Position numbers and translations under genes: made by a program
The notes under the pieces: generated by a model
Told to the model about the DNA's origin: nothing
Databases searched by the model: none
Seen by the model: only the letters and a program-made list of their open reading frames with translations
Assembly: GCA_945860415.1 (NCBI GenBank)
Contig: CAMAQA010000022.1
Span: 1-40,526, forward strand
Reading direction: 5' to 3'
Origin: Bacteriovorax stolpii
GTDB taxonomy: Bacteria; Bdellovibrionota; UBA1018
DNA length: 40,526 nt
Shown: positions 24,719 to 35,500 of the stretch, one piece after another
Position numbering within the stretch: the stretch's first letter is position 1
Layout of the letters: the number at the start of each line of letters is the position of its first letter

Positions 24719-25870
24719 ATGAGCACCCGTAAGGTCATCATCGGCGAAGGTTGGGCTGCACTGGCGTCTCTGGTTTCTGCGCTCGAAAAGCATGCGCAAG
24801 GCGATCTGATTTTTTGGGTTCCTGGCAGTGGCGGTCGAGTGCTTTCGGCTACTCCCTCACTCGAAGGCGAACCCGCAGCCGCTTCTCTGGAGCACATGGC
24901 CTCGGTGCTGGGCGTGGATCTCGGTGATCGCATTTCCGGCGTGAGCTTCCTTCGGGAGTTTCGCAACAAGTCGTTCCGAGAGCCCGTCTGGAACAGGGAT
25001 TCGGACGCGGAGGCACAGCGCGAACGTCGCCTCGCGGAACTTTGGAAGGCTGAAAATGCCTTGATGCCTGTTTCGGAAATCCGCTGGTTGCGCTCACTCG
25101 TCGAGATCGAAGAGGAGTTTCGCGCCCGGCTTTTGGCACATCCGGCCATCCAGCGCCGTGAAGGCATTCCTGTTGAAGGTTTTGAGATGGTTGATGGCCA
25201 TGCCATCGCCGTTCTCTTCGGTTCGGGAGAGAAGCTCGAGGCCGATGAATTTGTGTATGCCGATCGCTGGTCGCGGCTCGCGGGCCTCTCCGGTCTTCCT
25301 AAGCCCTTGTCCTGGAATCGCTCGCGCGAGCCCATGGGCGTGCTGCAGGTCATTTTCACGCACCATGAGGCGATTCGTCCGGAAGTTCATGAGGCTTTTT
25401 TCACGACAATGAATCGTGATGCGGGTGAAACTGAAGATCGCCATGTCGTAGGGCACTTTTATCGCGACGGACGCGAGAGCATCTGGTCGACGGTGATTTC
25501 ACCGGAAGAGGGCGAGGACAATCACGCTATCGCCAAGAAGCTCCGCCGCATCAAGCAGGCGCTCGGCAAAATGTTCAGCCAGACGGAGTGGTCCACCGCT
25601 GACTTCGAAAAGACCGTCAAAAACGAGCATGTTCGGTATGAAGAAGCTATTGTCTCGGGGCACGGCGACGCTCCGAAAAAGCCTCAACATGCCGGCAAGG
25701 CAAAAAATCACGATGGCTCGCTGGAGTTCGTCACCGACAGCTATGGAGTGGCTTCAGCGCTCGAGCAGGTCTTTGGAGCGAAGTTTGTGGCCGTCGAGCC
25801 GCTAGAAGCCGTCAAGCCGGCTGAAAACGACGGTCTGACTCCGAGTACCCAGGCTGAGGTCCGTGCGTGA
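24719..25870 (+). CDS. Hypothetical protein, possible nucleotide-binding fold
   Basis: A 383-residue protein that I cannot name. The ATG at 24719 has AGAAAGGA 8 bp upstream and follows lysC by 11 bp, so the two are likely co-expressed. The N terminus KVIIGEGWAALASLVSALEK looks like a Rossmann strand-glycine turn-helix, as in FAD- or NAD-binding proteins. VEGFEMVDGHAIAVLFGSGEKLEADEFVYADRW resembles the beta-rich part of an FAD-dependent amine oxidase-like fold. There is no clear catalytic motif. The C terminus is acidic and may be disordered. The last 130 bp overlap the convergent ComF-like gene. Confidence 0.7.
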   Translation: MSTRKVIIGEGWAALASLVSALEKHAQGDLIFWVPGSGGRVLSATPSLEGEPAAASLEHMASVLGVDLGDRISGVSFLREFRNKSFREPVWNRDSDAEAQRERRLAELWKAENALMPVSEIRWLRSLVEIEEEFRARLLAHPAIQRREGIPVEGFEMVDGHAIAVLFGSGEKLEADEFVYADRWSRLAGLSGLPKPLSWNRSREPMGVLQVIFTHHEAIRPEVHEAFFTTMNRDAGETEDRHVVGHFYRDGRESIWSTVISPEEGEDNHAIAKKLRRIKQALGKMFSQTEWSTADFEKTVKNEHVRYEEAIVSGHGDAPKKPQHAGKAKNHDGSLEFVTDSYGVASALEQVFGAKFVAVEPLEAVKPAENDGLTPSTQAEVRA

Positions 25871-26475
25871 CCGTGTTCACGCAGCGTTGATGCAGCCGAC
25901 GCAAGAGTGGCTCCTGTTGTCAGGACATCATCCACGAGGATGATTTTTTGGCGAGGGTCTACGCCCAAGGAGTGGTCGACGCTCCATTCGTGCTGTCGGG
26001 CCCAGCGTTCGCGGCCTCGCAGCGAGGCCTGCTTGGAAGCGTGTGTGGCGGACCGAGGCTCAAGCTTCAGCAGAGGGATCACGGGAATGCGAATTCCCTG
26101 TTTTTTACAGCTCCACGAGAGCCTCTCTGCCGCGCGGAGTGCGGGGGAATGATTCAGCCGCCACGCCCTGCTGAAGCGCTGGGGGATCGGAACCAGGATG
26201 TCGCCGTTTTTCGTGACCCACTCGGTGTCACTGAGCAGATGCGACTCCTGCCCAAGGAGCAAGTGATCAAGTCGCGCCGTGGGTCGCGATTTCCAGTTGA
26301 GGAACATCCGATAAGTCGTGCCCACAAAAAGCCAGCGCGCTCGCAGTGCCTCGAAGGGTGCCTGGGCCGGAAGCGATCCGGCCCGGGACAGCCGCCGTGC
26401 GCAGAGATCGCACGGTGAGGAGGAAAAAGGCAGGGAGGGCGACTCACAGATCGAGCAGCGACTGAGGATGAGCAT
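25741..26475 (-). CDS. ComF/ComFC-like phosphoribosyltransferase family protein
   Basis: A 244-residue protein of the ComF family, related to amidophosphoribosyltransferases and needed in many bacteria for natural transformation. The N terminus has CSIC (7-10) and CDLC, a zinc-ribbon pair. DILVPIPQRFSRAWRLNHSPALRAAERL follows the family consensus. The PRPP-binding loop ILVDDVLTTGATL lies near the C terminus. The start is ATG at 26475; a TTG at 26493 is possible. The last 30 or so residues (after GVRP) are not expected for ComF and are encoded antisense to the neighbouring gene. The gene lies 27 bp downstream of the stop of the giant lipoprotein gene on the same strand. Confidence 0.82.
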   Translation of the reverse strand: MLILSRCSICESPSLPFSSSPCDLCARRLSRAGSLPAQAPFEALRARWLFVGTTYRMFLNWKSRPTARLDHLLLGQESHLLSDTEWVTKNGDILVPIPQRFSRAWRLNHSPALRAAERLSWSCKKQGIRIPVIPLLKLEPRSATHASKQASLRGRERWARQHEWSVDHSLGVDPRQKIILVDDVLTTGATLASAASTLREHGHARTSAWVLGVRPSFSAGLTASSGSTATNFAPKTCSSAEATP

Positions 26476-26502
26476 CTCGCCCAACTGGAGCAAGTACCGC
26501 GC

Positions 26503-29500
26503 CTACCAGGTCGTGCCCGGCATGAGCTGGCTATCCAGTCCGGAGTTAGTGTCTTGAGTGATCGGTGTGAACGTGGCGTTCACGGTGTCATAGACCCAGA
26601 TGTTCGTGGAGGAGGGAGTGGCTCCGGAGATCTGACGATAGCCCTGGAAGGCAATGTACCGATCGCTCACGCTGAACTCCGGTGCGGCGACATCCTGTCC
26701 GGAAGCGGTCGTTGAAGTGATGGCCGTTTCGCTGAGCGACGAGGCCGTCGAGCTCCACAGATTGTAGGATGCTGTGGAGCTGCCGCCACCGCTGAGCGGG
26801 CGGATCGAGACGTAGACGATCGTTGCACCATCGTTCGAGTAGCGAGGCTGGCGGCGATCATTGCCCGAAGAGGTGTTGCTGCTGAAATTGGCTGCAGTGC
26901 TCGTCGAGAGCGTGTATTTCCACAGATTGAAGGACGCGCTAGTGACGTTTCCGACCTTCTTCCTGGAGGCGAAGACGATGGTTCCACCGTTTGGCGAGAA
27001 GGACGGTTCACGTGAGTCGCGGTTTGCGACGGTTTCGGAGTCCAGCGCCGTGTCGCCCGTTCCGGTCGAGGTCATGGTCCAGAGGTTGAACGAGGGGCTG
27101 GCGTTGCCGCCTCCGGTCAGGGACTGTCGCGAGGCGAAGGCGATGGTGGCGGAGTCCGGAGAAATGGCAGGATCCAGGCTGTCCATGCCGGCAGTCGAGT
27201 TGGTCGTCAGGGCCGTCCACTGACTGCCATCCGGACTCACTTTCCAGATATTGGAGCAGGGGTTGTCGGCGTCGGCGAGATTGCCGCTGAGATTCCGCGT
27301 GGACACTGCCACCCAGTAGCTGCCGTTCGGAGCGAGGCGCGGAGCCTGGACGAGGTCCTTTGCGGCCCAGCCCAGGCTCAGGGTTGAGTGAAGCGTGCGG
27401 GATGCGCCGTCGATGCGAGCCTTCCACACTCGGCCCTCGGAATTGGCTGTTCCGTTCCAGCTGCCGTTCAGCGCGGAGAGAGAGATCCAGTTCAGGAAGA
27501 TGTTCGGCACTTCCTCTGGTCCTGGCGTCACGGCGATGCTGACATAGACCGTGGCCGTTCCTCCGGAGTTTGTGGCCTGGATCGCGTAGGACGCGCTTGC
27601 GGAGAGCGTATTTGGTGTTCCCGTGATCGCACACGTCGAGCTGAGCGAGAGTCCTGAAGGAAGCGCGGGGCTGCTCGAACAGCTCGTCACCGTACCACCC
27701 GAGTTGACCGGAGTCAGGGTGGCGATGGCCTCGTCCCTGATGAAGTAGAATGGGCCGCCGTTATAGGTCAGCGAAGGCAGCGCATCCACGATGGCTACCG
27801 AGAGGGTCGCAGTGGCGCTCTGTCCGGTGCTGTTCTTCGCCGTGATGGTGCTCGTGCTGGCGACGGTCAGCGCGGTCGGCGTACCGGAGATCACACCGGT
27901 GGTCGTATTGAGAGCGAGCCCGGTTGGCAGAGTGCCGCTGAGCGAGAAGCTCGCGGCATTCGTCGTGGTCGGGGTCAGCGTGACAGTAGTATTCTTCGTG
28001 ATCGAGTCGGGGCTTCCGGAGTAGCTGATCGTCGGAGGCGGCGAGTTGACCGTCAAGGTAATCGTTGCTGTCGTGCTGCCACCGGAGTTCAGGGCGGTAA
28101 TCGTGTGGATGACTGCAGGGTTCTGGGGGGCAGTCGGCGTTCCGGCGATCACGCCGTTCGTGGTGTTGAATGTGAGGCCGGCAGGAAGAGCTGGCAAGAT
28201 GGAGTAGCTGGTGACTGCACCACCACTGTTTGAAGGTGTGTTGTCGGTGATCGCCGCTCCGGCCGTGTAGGTCGGCGATGCATTGAAGTAGACGAGGCTG
28301 CTCGGAGCAGCGTCGTTGACGGTGACGTTCAGGGTGACCGTGGCAGTCTGTCCGGTGCTGTTCGTTCCGGTGATGAGAAACGGAGTGGCGACCATGAGTT
28401 CGGTCGGAGTTCCGGTGATCTCGCCCGTCGAGGTGCTGAAGGAAAGCCCGTTTGGAAGCCTGCCGCTGATCGCGAAGGAGGAAATATTCGAAGCGGTGGC
28501 TGTCACGCTCGAAACGGCCGTGCCCTTGGTGAAGGCGAACGGGTTTCCGGAGTAGCTCAGGGTCGGTGCTCCGGCATTCACGGTGATCGTGATGGTCGCG
28601 CTGGTCGAGCCGCCGGAATTGAGAGCGGTGATGGTGTGAGTGATTGCGGGATTCTGTGTGGCTGTTGGAGTGCCTGAGATCACACCGGTCGTCGTGTTGA
28701 AGCTCAGTCCAGCGGGCAGGGCGGGGTTGATGGAGTAGCTGACCACCGCACCACCGCTGATGGTCGGAGTATTGTTGGTGATGCCTGATCCGACGGTATA
28801 GGTGGCGTTTGCGGTAGAGTAGCTGAGACTCGACGGAGCGAGGTCGTTGACGGTGAGGTTGATCGTCGTTGAAGCGGTCTGACCTGTGGAGTTGGTGACG
28901 GTCACCGAGTAAGGGGTCGCGACCAGGAGCTCACTCGGGGTTCCGGTGATGGCGCCGGTGGAATTATTCAGGCTGAGTCCATTCGGAAGTGTTCCGCCGA
29001 TTGAGAAGCTCGATCCGTTCGTGCTCGAGGCACTCAAGGTGTAACCGGTGCCTTTGGTGAGGGTGTGCAGGCTTCCCGAGTAAGCAATCGTCGGAGCCGG
29101 AGAGTTGACCGTGAGGGTCACGGTTCCCGTGGTGCTTCCACCCGAGTTCGATGCCGTGATGGTGTGAACGACTGCAGGGTTCTGGGTGGCGGTTGCGGTG
29201 CCGCTGATGACGCCGTTGACGGTGTTGAAGCTGAGTCCTGCCGGGAGAGCCGGGGTAATCGAATACGAGAGGACGGCTCCGCCGCTGCTGGTCGGAGTGT
29301 TATCGGTGATGCGGATGCCAGTGGTGTACGTCGGGTTCGAATCAAAGTAGGTGAGGGTGCTCGGAGCCGAATCGTTGACAGAGATGTTCAGGGTGACGGT
29401 TGCCGTCTGACCGGTGCTATTGGTTCCAGTGATCACGAACGGAGTTGCCACCATCAGTTCGGTCGGAGTTCCCGAAATCGCTCCGGTGCTGGTGTTGAAG

Positions 29501-32500
29501 CTGAGACCATTGGGCAGGCGTCCCGAAATCGACAGACTGGAGACGTTCTGGGTCGTGGCGCTCACGGTGACGGATTCAGATTTGGTCAGCGTAATACTCG
29601 AGACGGAGTAAGCTAGGGTTGGAGCGCCAGCGTTGACCGTCAGCGTGACATTCGCCGATGTGGATCCACCCGAGTTTGAAGCGGTGATCGTATGAATCAC
29701 GGCTGGGTTCTGGGTGGCGCTCGGGGTTCCGGAGATGACACCGGTTGTGGTGTTGAAGCTCAGGCCCGCCGGCAGTGTTGGGTTGATCGAATAGCTGAGG
29801 ACCGTGCCGCCGCTGATGGTCGGAGTATTATCCGTGATCGCAGTCGAAACAGTGTAGGTCGCGCTCGGAGCGGAATAGCTGAGAGCCGACGGAGTGACGT
29901 CATTGACGGTAATATTCAGGGTATTCGAAGCGGTCTGACCGGTGCTGTTGGTAATAGTGACCGAGTAAGGGCTCGAGACCAGGAGCTCGGTGGGAGTGCC
30001 GCTGATGGCACCGGTTGAAGCGTCCAGGCTGAGTCCGTTCGGGAGCGTTCCGCCGATGACGAAGCTCGAGCCGTTCGTGCTCGTGGCGCTCAGGGTGTAG
30101 CCGGTTCCCTTGGTGAGGGTGTACGGGCTTCCTGCGTAGCTGATCGTCGGGGCAGGTGAATTGACCGTGAGAGTGATGGTTCCGGTGGTGCTGCCGCCGG
30201 AGTTGATGGCGGTGATCGTGTGAACTACGGCCGGATTCTGGGTGGCAGTTGCGGTGCCGCTGATGACGCCGTTGATGGCATTGAAGCTCAGGCCTGCCGG
30301 GAGAGCCGGGGTGATGGAGTAGCTGGTGACAGCTCCTCCGGCGCTCGACGGAGTGTTATCGGTGATGCGAATTCCGGTCGTGTAGGTTGGCGAAGCGTTG
30401 AAGTAGCTGAGGCTGCTCGGGGCAGCATCATTGACCGTGATGTTCAGGGTGACGGCAGCCGACTGGCCAGTGCTGTTGGTGCCGGTAACCAGGAACGGCG
30501 TCGCCACCATGAGCTCGGTCGGAGTTCCGGTGATCTCGCCAGTCGAGGTGCTGAAGGACAGTCCGTTCGGCAGGCGGCCGTTAATTGCAAAGGAAGAGAT
30601 GTTTGAAGCCGATGCCGTCACGTTCGAAACTGCCGTTCCCTTCGTGAAGGTGAACGGATTTCCGGAGTAGCTTAGCGTCGGTGCCCCGGCGTTGACGGTG
30701 AGGGTCACCGCGGCGCTCGTGCTGCCGCCGGAATTCGTGGCGGTGATCGTGTGGATGACCGCCGGATTCTGGGTGGCGCTCGGAGTTCCGCTGATCACGC
30801 CAGTCGTGGTGTTGAAGCTGAGGCCCGCCGGCAGTGTCGGGTTGATCGAGTAGCTCAGGACCGTGCCGCCGCTAACGTTTGGGGTATTATCCGTGATCGC
30901 AGTCGAAACCGTGTAGGTCGCGCTTGGAGCGGAGTAGCTGAGGGCCGACGGAGCGACATCGTTGACGGTGAGGTTCAGGATCGTCGAAGCGGTCTGACCG
31001 GTGCTGTTAGTTACGGTCACCGAGTACGGCGTGGCGACCGGGAGTTCGGTCGGAGTTCCGGTGATCGCACCAGTCGAAATGTTGAAGCTGAGGCCATTCG
31101 GGAGCGTGCCGCCGATGGCAAATGAGGCACCCTGGCTGGACGTAGCGCTCAACGTGTAGCCGGTTCCCTTGGTGAGAGTATACGGACTGCCTGCGTAGCT
31201 GATGGTCGGAGCCGGTGCATTGACCGTAAGCGTGACGGTTCCGGTGGTGCTGCCACCCGTGTTGGTAGCAGTAATCGTATGAACCACCGCCGGATTCTGG
31301 GTGGCGGTTGCCGTACCGCTGATGACGCCGTTGACCGTATTGAAGCTCAGGCCTGCCGGGAGAGCCGGCGAGATGGAGTAGCTGGTGACCGAGCCACCAG
31401 AGCTCGACGGAGTGTTGTCCGTGATGCGGATGCCGGTCGTGTACGTCGGGTTCGACTCAAAATAGGAGAGGCTGCTCGGAGCGCCGTCATTGACCATCAG
31501 GGAAATGGTTGCGCTCGCGGTCTGTCCCGTGCTGTTCGTTCCCGTGATGACAAACGGCGTGGCGACCATGAGCTCGGTCGGGGCGCCAGAAATTGCGCCG
31601 CTGCTCGTATTGAAGCTGAGGCCATTCGGCAGGCGTCCAGCGATCGATAGACTCGAGACGTTCTGGCTGGTGGCTGAAAGAGTGATGGATTCGCTCTTGG
31701 TCAGCGTGAAGCTGGATGCGGAGTAGGTTAGGGTTGGGGCTCCGGCGTTGACCGTCAGCGTGACGCTTGCCGAGGTGGATCCACCTGAATTGGAGGCGGT
31801 GATCGTGTGGACCACGGCCGGGTTCTGGGTAGCGCTCGGCGTGCCAGAAATCACACCGGTCGTGTTGTTGAAGCTCAAACCTGCGGGCAGTGCTGGGTTG
31901 ATGGAGTAGCTAAGCACCGTGCCGCCGCTGATGGTCGGAGTATTATCCGTGATCGCAGTTGAAACCGTGTAGGTCGCGCTCGGAGCGGAGTAGCTGAGAG
32001 CCGACGGAGCGACATCATTGACAGTGAGGTTGATCGTCGTCGAGGCGGTCTGACCGGTACTGTTGGTCACGGTCACACTATAAGGAGTGGCTACCAGGAG
32101 CTCGGTCGGAGTGCCGCTGATGGCACCGGTTGAAGCGTCTAGGCTGAGTCCGTTCGGAAGCGTTCCGCCGATCGCAAAGCTCGAGCCATTGGTGCCCGAA
32201 GCGCTCAGGGTATAGCCGGTGCCCTTGGTCAGGTTGTATGGGCTTCCCGCATAACTGAGTGTCGGAGCCGGCGAGTTGACCGTGAGGGTCACCGTCCCAG
32301 TGGTGCTTCCGCCCGAGTTCGTCGCAGTAATCGTATGAACCGCGGCGGGATTCTGGGTGGTGGTTGCCGTACCGCTGATGACGCCGTTGACGGTATTGAA
32401 GCTCAGGCCTGCCGGCAGTGCTGGGGTAATGGAATACGAGAGGACGACGCCACCGGAGCTGGACGGAGTGTTGTCCGTGATGCGGATACCAGTCGTGTAG

Positions 32501-35500
32501 GTCGGAGAAGCCTCGAAATACGTCAGGCTGCTCGGAGCGCCATCATTGACCGTGATACTCAGGGTTTCAGTTGCCGTCTGGCCGGTGCTGTTCGTGCCAG
32601 TAACCACAAACGGTGTTGCCACCATCAGTTCGGTCGGCGTTCCGGCGATCTCCCCCGTCGAGGTGCTGAAGGACAGTCCGTTCGGGAGTCTTCCGCTGAT
32701 GGCGAAGGAAGAGATGTTTGAAGCAGTTGCCGTCACATTCGAAACCGAGGTTCCCTTGGTGAAGGTGAACGGATTTCCCGAATAGCTTAGCGTCGGGGCT
32801 CCGGCGTTGACGGTGATGGTTACCGCGGCGCTCGTGCTGCCGCCTGAATTCGTGGCAGCGATGGTGTGGATGACCGCCGGATTCTGGGTGGCCGTCGGAG
32901 TTCCACTGATCACACCGGTCGTGGTGTTGAAGCTGAGGCCCGCCGGCAGTGCTGGGTTGATGGAGTAGCTAAGCACCGTGCCGCCGCTGATGGTCGGAGT
33001 ATTATCCGTGATCGCAGTTGAAACCGTGTAGGTCGCGCTCGGAGCGGAGTAGCTGAGAGCCGATGGTGCAATATCGTTAACGGTTAAGTTGATCGTCGTC
33101 GAAGCGGTCTGACCGGTGCTGTTGGTGACCGTTACCGAGTACGGTGTGGCGACCAGGAGCTCGGTCGGAGTGCCCGTGATCGCACCCGTGGAGTTGTTGA
33201 AGCTGAGTCCAGTCGGGAGCGTGCCGGCGATGTCGAAGCTGGTTCCTTGAGTTGTGGTGGCGCTCAGGGTGTATCCGGTGCCCTTGGTGAGGGTGAATGG
33301 GCTTCCGGAGTACGCGATGGTCGGAGCCGGAGCGTTGACCGTGAGGGTGACTGTTGCTGTAGTGCTGCCGCCGCTATTAAAAGCGGTGATGGTGTGGACG
33401 ACTGCAGGGTTCTGAGTGGAAGTTGCGGTTCCTGCGATCACGCCGTTGGTGGTATTGAACGTGAGTCCTGCCGGCAGTGCCGGGGTAATCGAATAGGAGA
33501 GAACGGCTCCGCCACTGCTCGACGGGGTGTTATCCGTGATTGCCGTTCCAGTGATGTATGTTGGCGAAGCATTGAAGTAGCTGAGGTTGCTCGGGGCAGC
33601 GTCGTTGACGGTGAGTGTGATCGTCGCGCTCGCGGTCTGACCGGTGCTGTTCGTTCCGGTGACGATGAACGGCGTCGCGACCATGAGTTCGGTCGGAGTT
33701 CCCGAAATTGCTCCAGTGCTGGTGTTGAAGCTGAGGCCATTGGGCAGGCGTCCTGCAATCGACAGACTGGTGACGTTCTGGGTCGTCGCGGAGAGGGTGA
33801 TGGATTCGGACTTGGTCAGCGTGAAATTTGATGCAGCGTAAGCTAGCGTCGGCGCTCCAGCGTTGACCGTCAGGGTCACGGTGGCGCTGGTCGATCCACC
33901 CGAATTTGAGGCGGTGATCGTGTGGATGACTTCCGGATTCTGGGTGGCTGTAGGAGTTCCGCTCAGCACGCCACTAGTCGTGTTGAAACTCAAGCCCGCC
34001 GGCAGTGTTGGATTGATCGAATAGCTGAGGACCGTGCCGCCGCTGATGCTTGGGCTATTGTCGGTGATCGCACTAGAGACGGTGTAAGTGGCGTTTGGTG
34101 TCGAGTAGCTGAGAGCCGACGGAGCGATATCGTTCACGGTGATGTTGATCGTCGTTGAGGCGGTCTGGCCGGTGCTGTTGGTGACTGTCACTGAGTACGG
34201 TGTGGTGACCAGGAGTTCGGTCGGAGATCCCGAGATGGCTCCAGTCGAAGCATCCAGGCTCAGGCCATTCGGAAGTGTTCCGCCAATGGCAAAGGTCGAG
34301 CCGTTGGTGCTCGTGGCGCTCAGGGTGTAGCCGGTGCCCTTGTCGAGTGTGAACGGGCTTCCAGCATAGCTGATCGTCGGGGCCGGAGCGTTGACCGTGA
34401 GGGTCACGGTTCCGGTTGTACTGCCGCCGCTGTTGGAAGCCGAGATGGTGTGAACGGCTGCAGGATTTTGTGTCGCCGTAGCAGTGCCGCTGATCACGCC
34501 ATTGACGGTGTTAAAGCTGAGTCCAGCCGGTAGTGCCGGCGTAATAGAGTAGGAGAGCACGGCTCCGCCGCTGCTCGATGGGGTGTTGTCGGTAATGCGG
34601 ATACCGGTCGTATAAGTTGGATTCGATTCAAAATAGGTGAGTCCACTCGGTGCAGTATCCTTGACAGTGATGTTCAGGGTCTCCGTTGCCGACTGTCCGG
34701 TGCTGTTCGTTCCGGTGACAACAAACGGTGTGGCGACCATGAGTTCGGTCGGAGTTCCGGTGATCTCACCCGTCGAGGTACTGAGCGAAAGGCCGTTTGG
34801 AAGCCTTCCGCTGATCGCGAAGGAAGAAATGTTCGAAGCGGTTGCCGTTACGTTCGAAACGGACGTGCCCTTGGTAAACGTGAACGGGTTGCCGGCGTAG
34901 CTCAGTGTTGGTGCTCCAGCGTTAACCGTCAGGGTCACGGTGGCGCTGGTCGAGCCGCCTGAATTCGATGCAGTGATCGTGTGGATGACTGCCGGATTTT
35001 GCGTGGCAGTCGCAGTTCCACTGATCACGCCCGTGGCCGAGTTGAAATTCAAGCCCGCAGGGAGGCTCGGATTGATCGAGTAGCTCAGGACGATGCCGCC
35101 GCTGATGGTAGGTGTGTTGTCAGTAATTGCGGTAGAAACCGTGTAGGTCGCACTCGGAGCCGAGTAGCTGAGAGCCGATGGTGCAATATCGTTAACGGTC
35201 AGGTTGATCGTCGTCGAGGCGGTCTGACCGGTGCTGTTGGTCACCGTCACATTATAAGGAGTAGCGACCAGGAGATCGGTCGGGGTGCCGGAGATCGAAC
35301 CGGTCGAAGCATCCAGGCTCAGGCCACTCGGAAGTGTTCCGCCGATGGCGAAGGTCGAGCCGTTGGTGCTCGTCGCGCTCAGGGTATAGCCGGTGCCCTT
35401 GGTTAGCGTGAACGGTCTTCCTGAGTAGCTGATCGTCGGCGCCGGTGAGTTGACCGTGAGATTGATGGTGCCGGTGGTGCTTCCGCCGGAGTTCGTTGCC

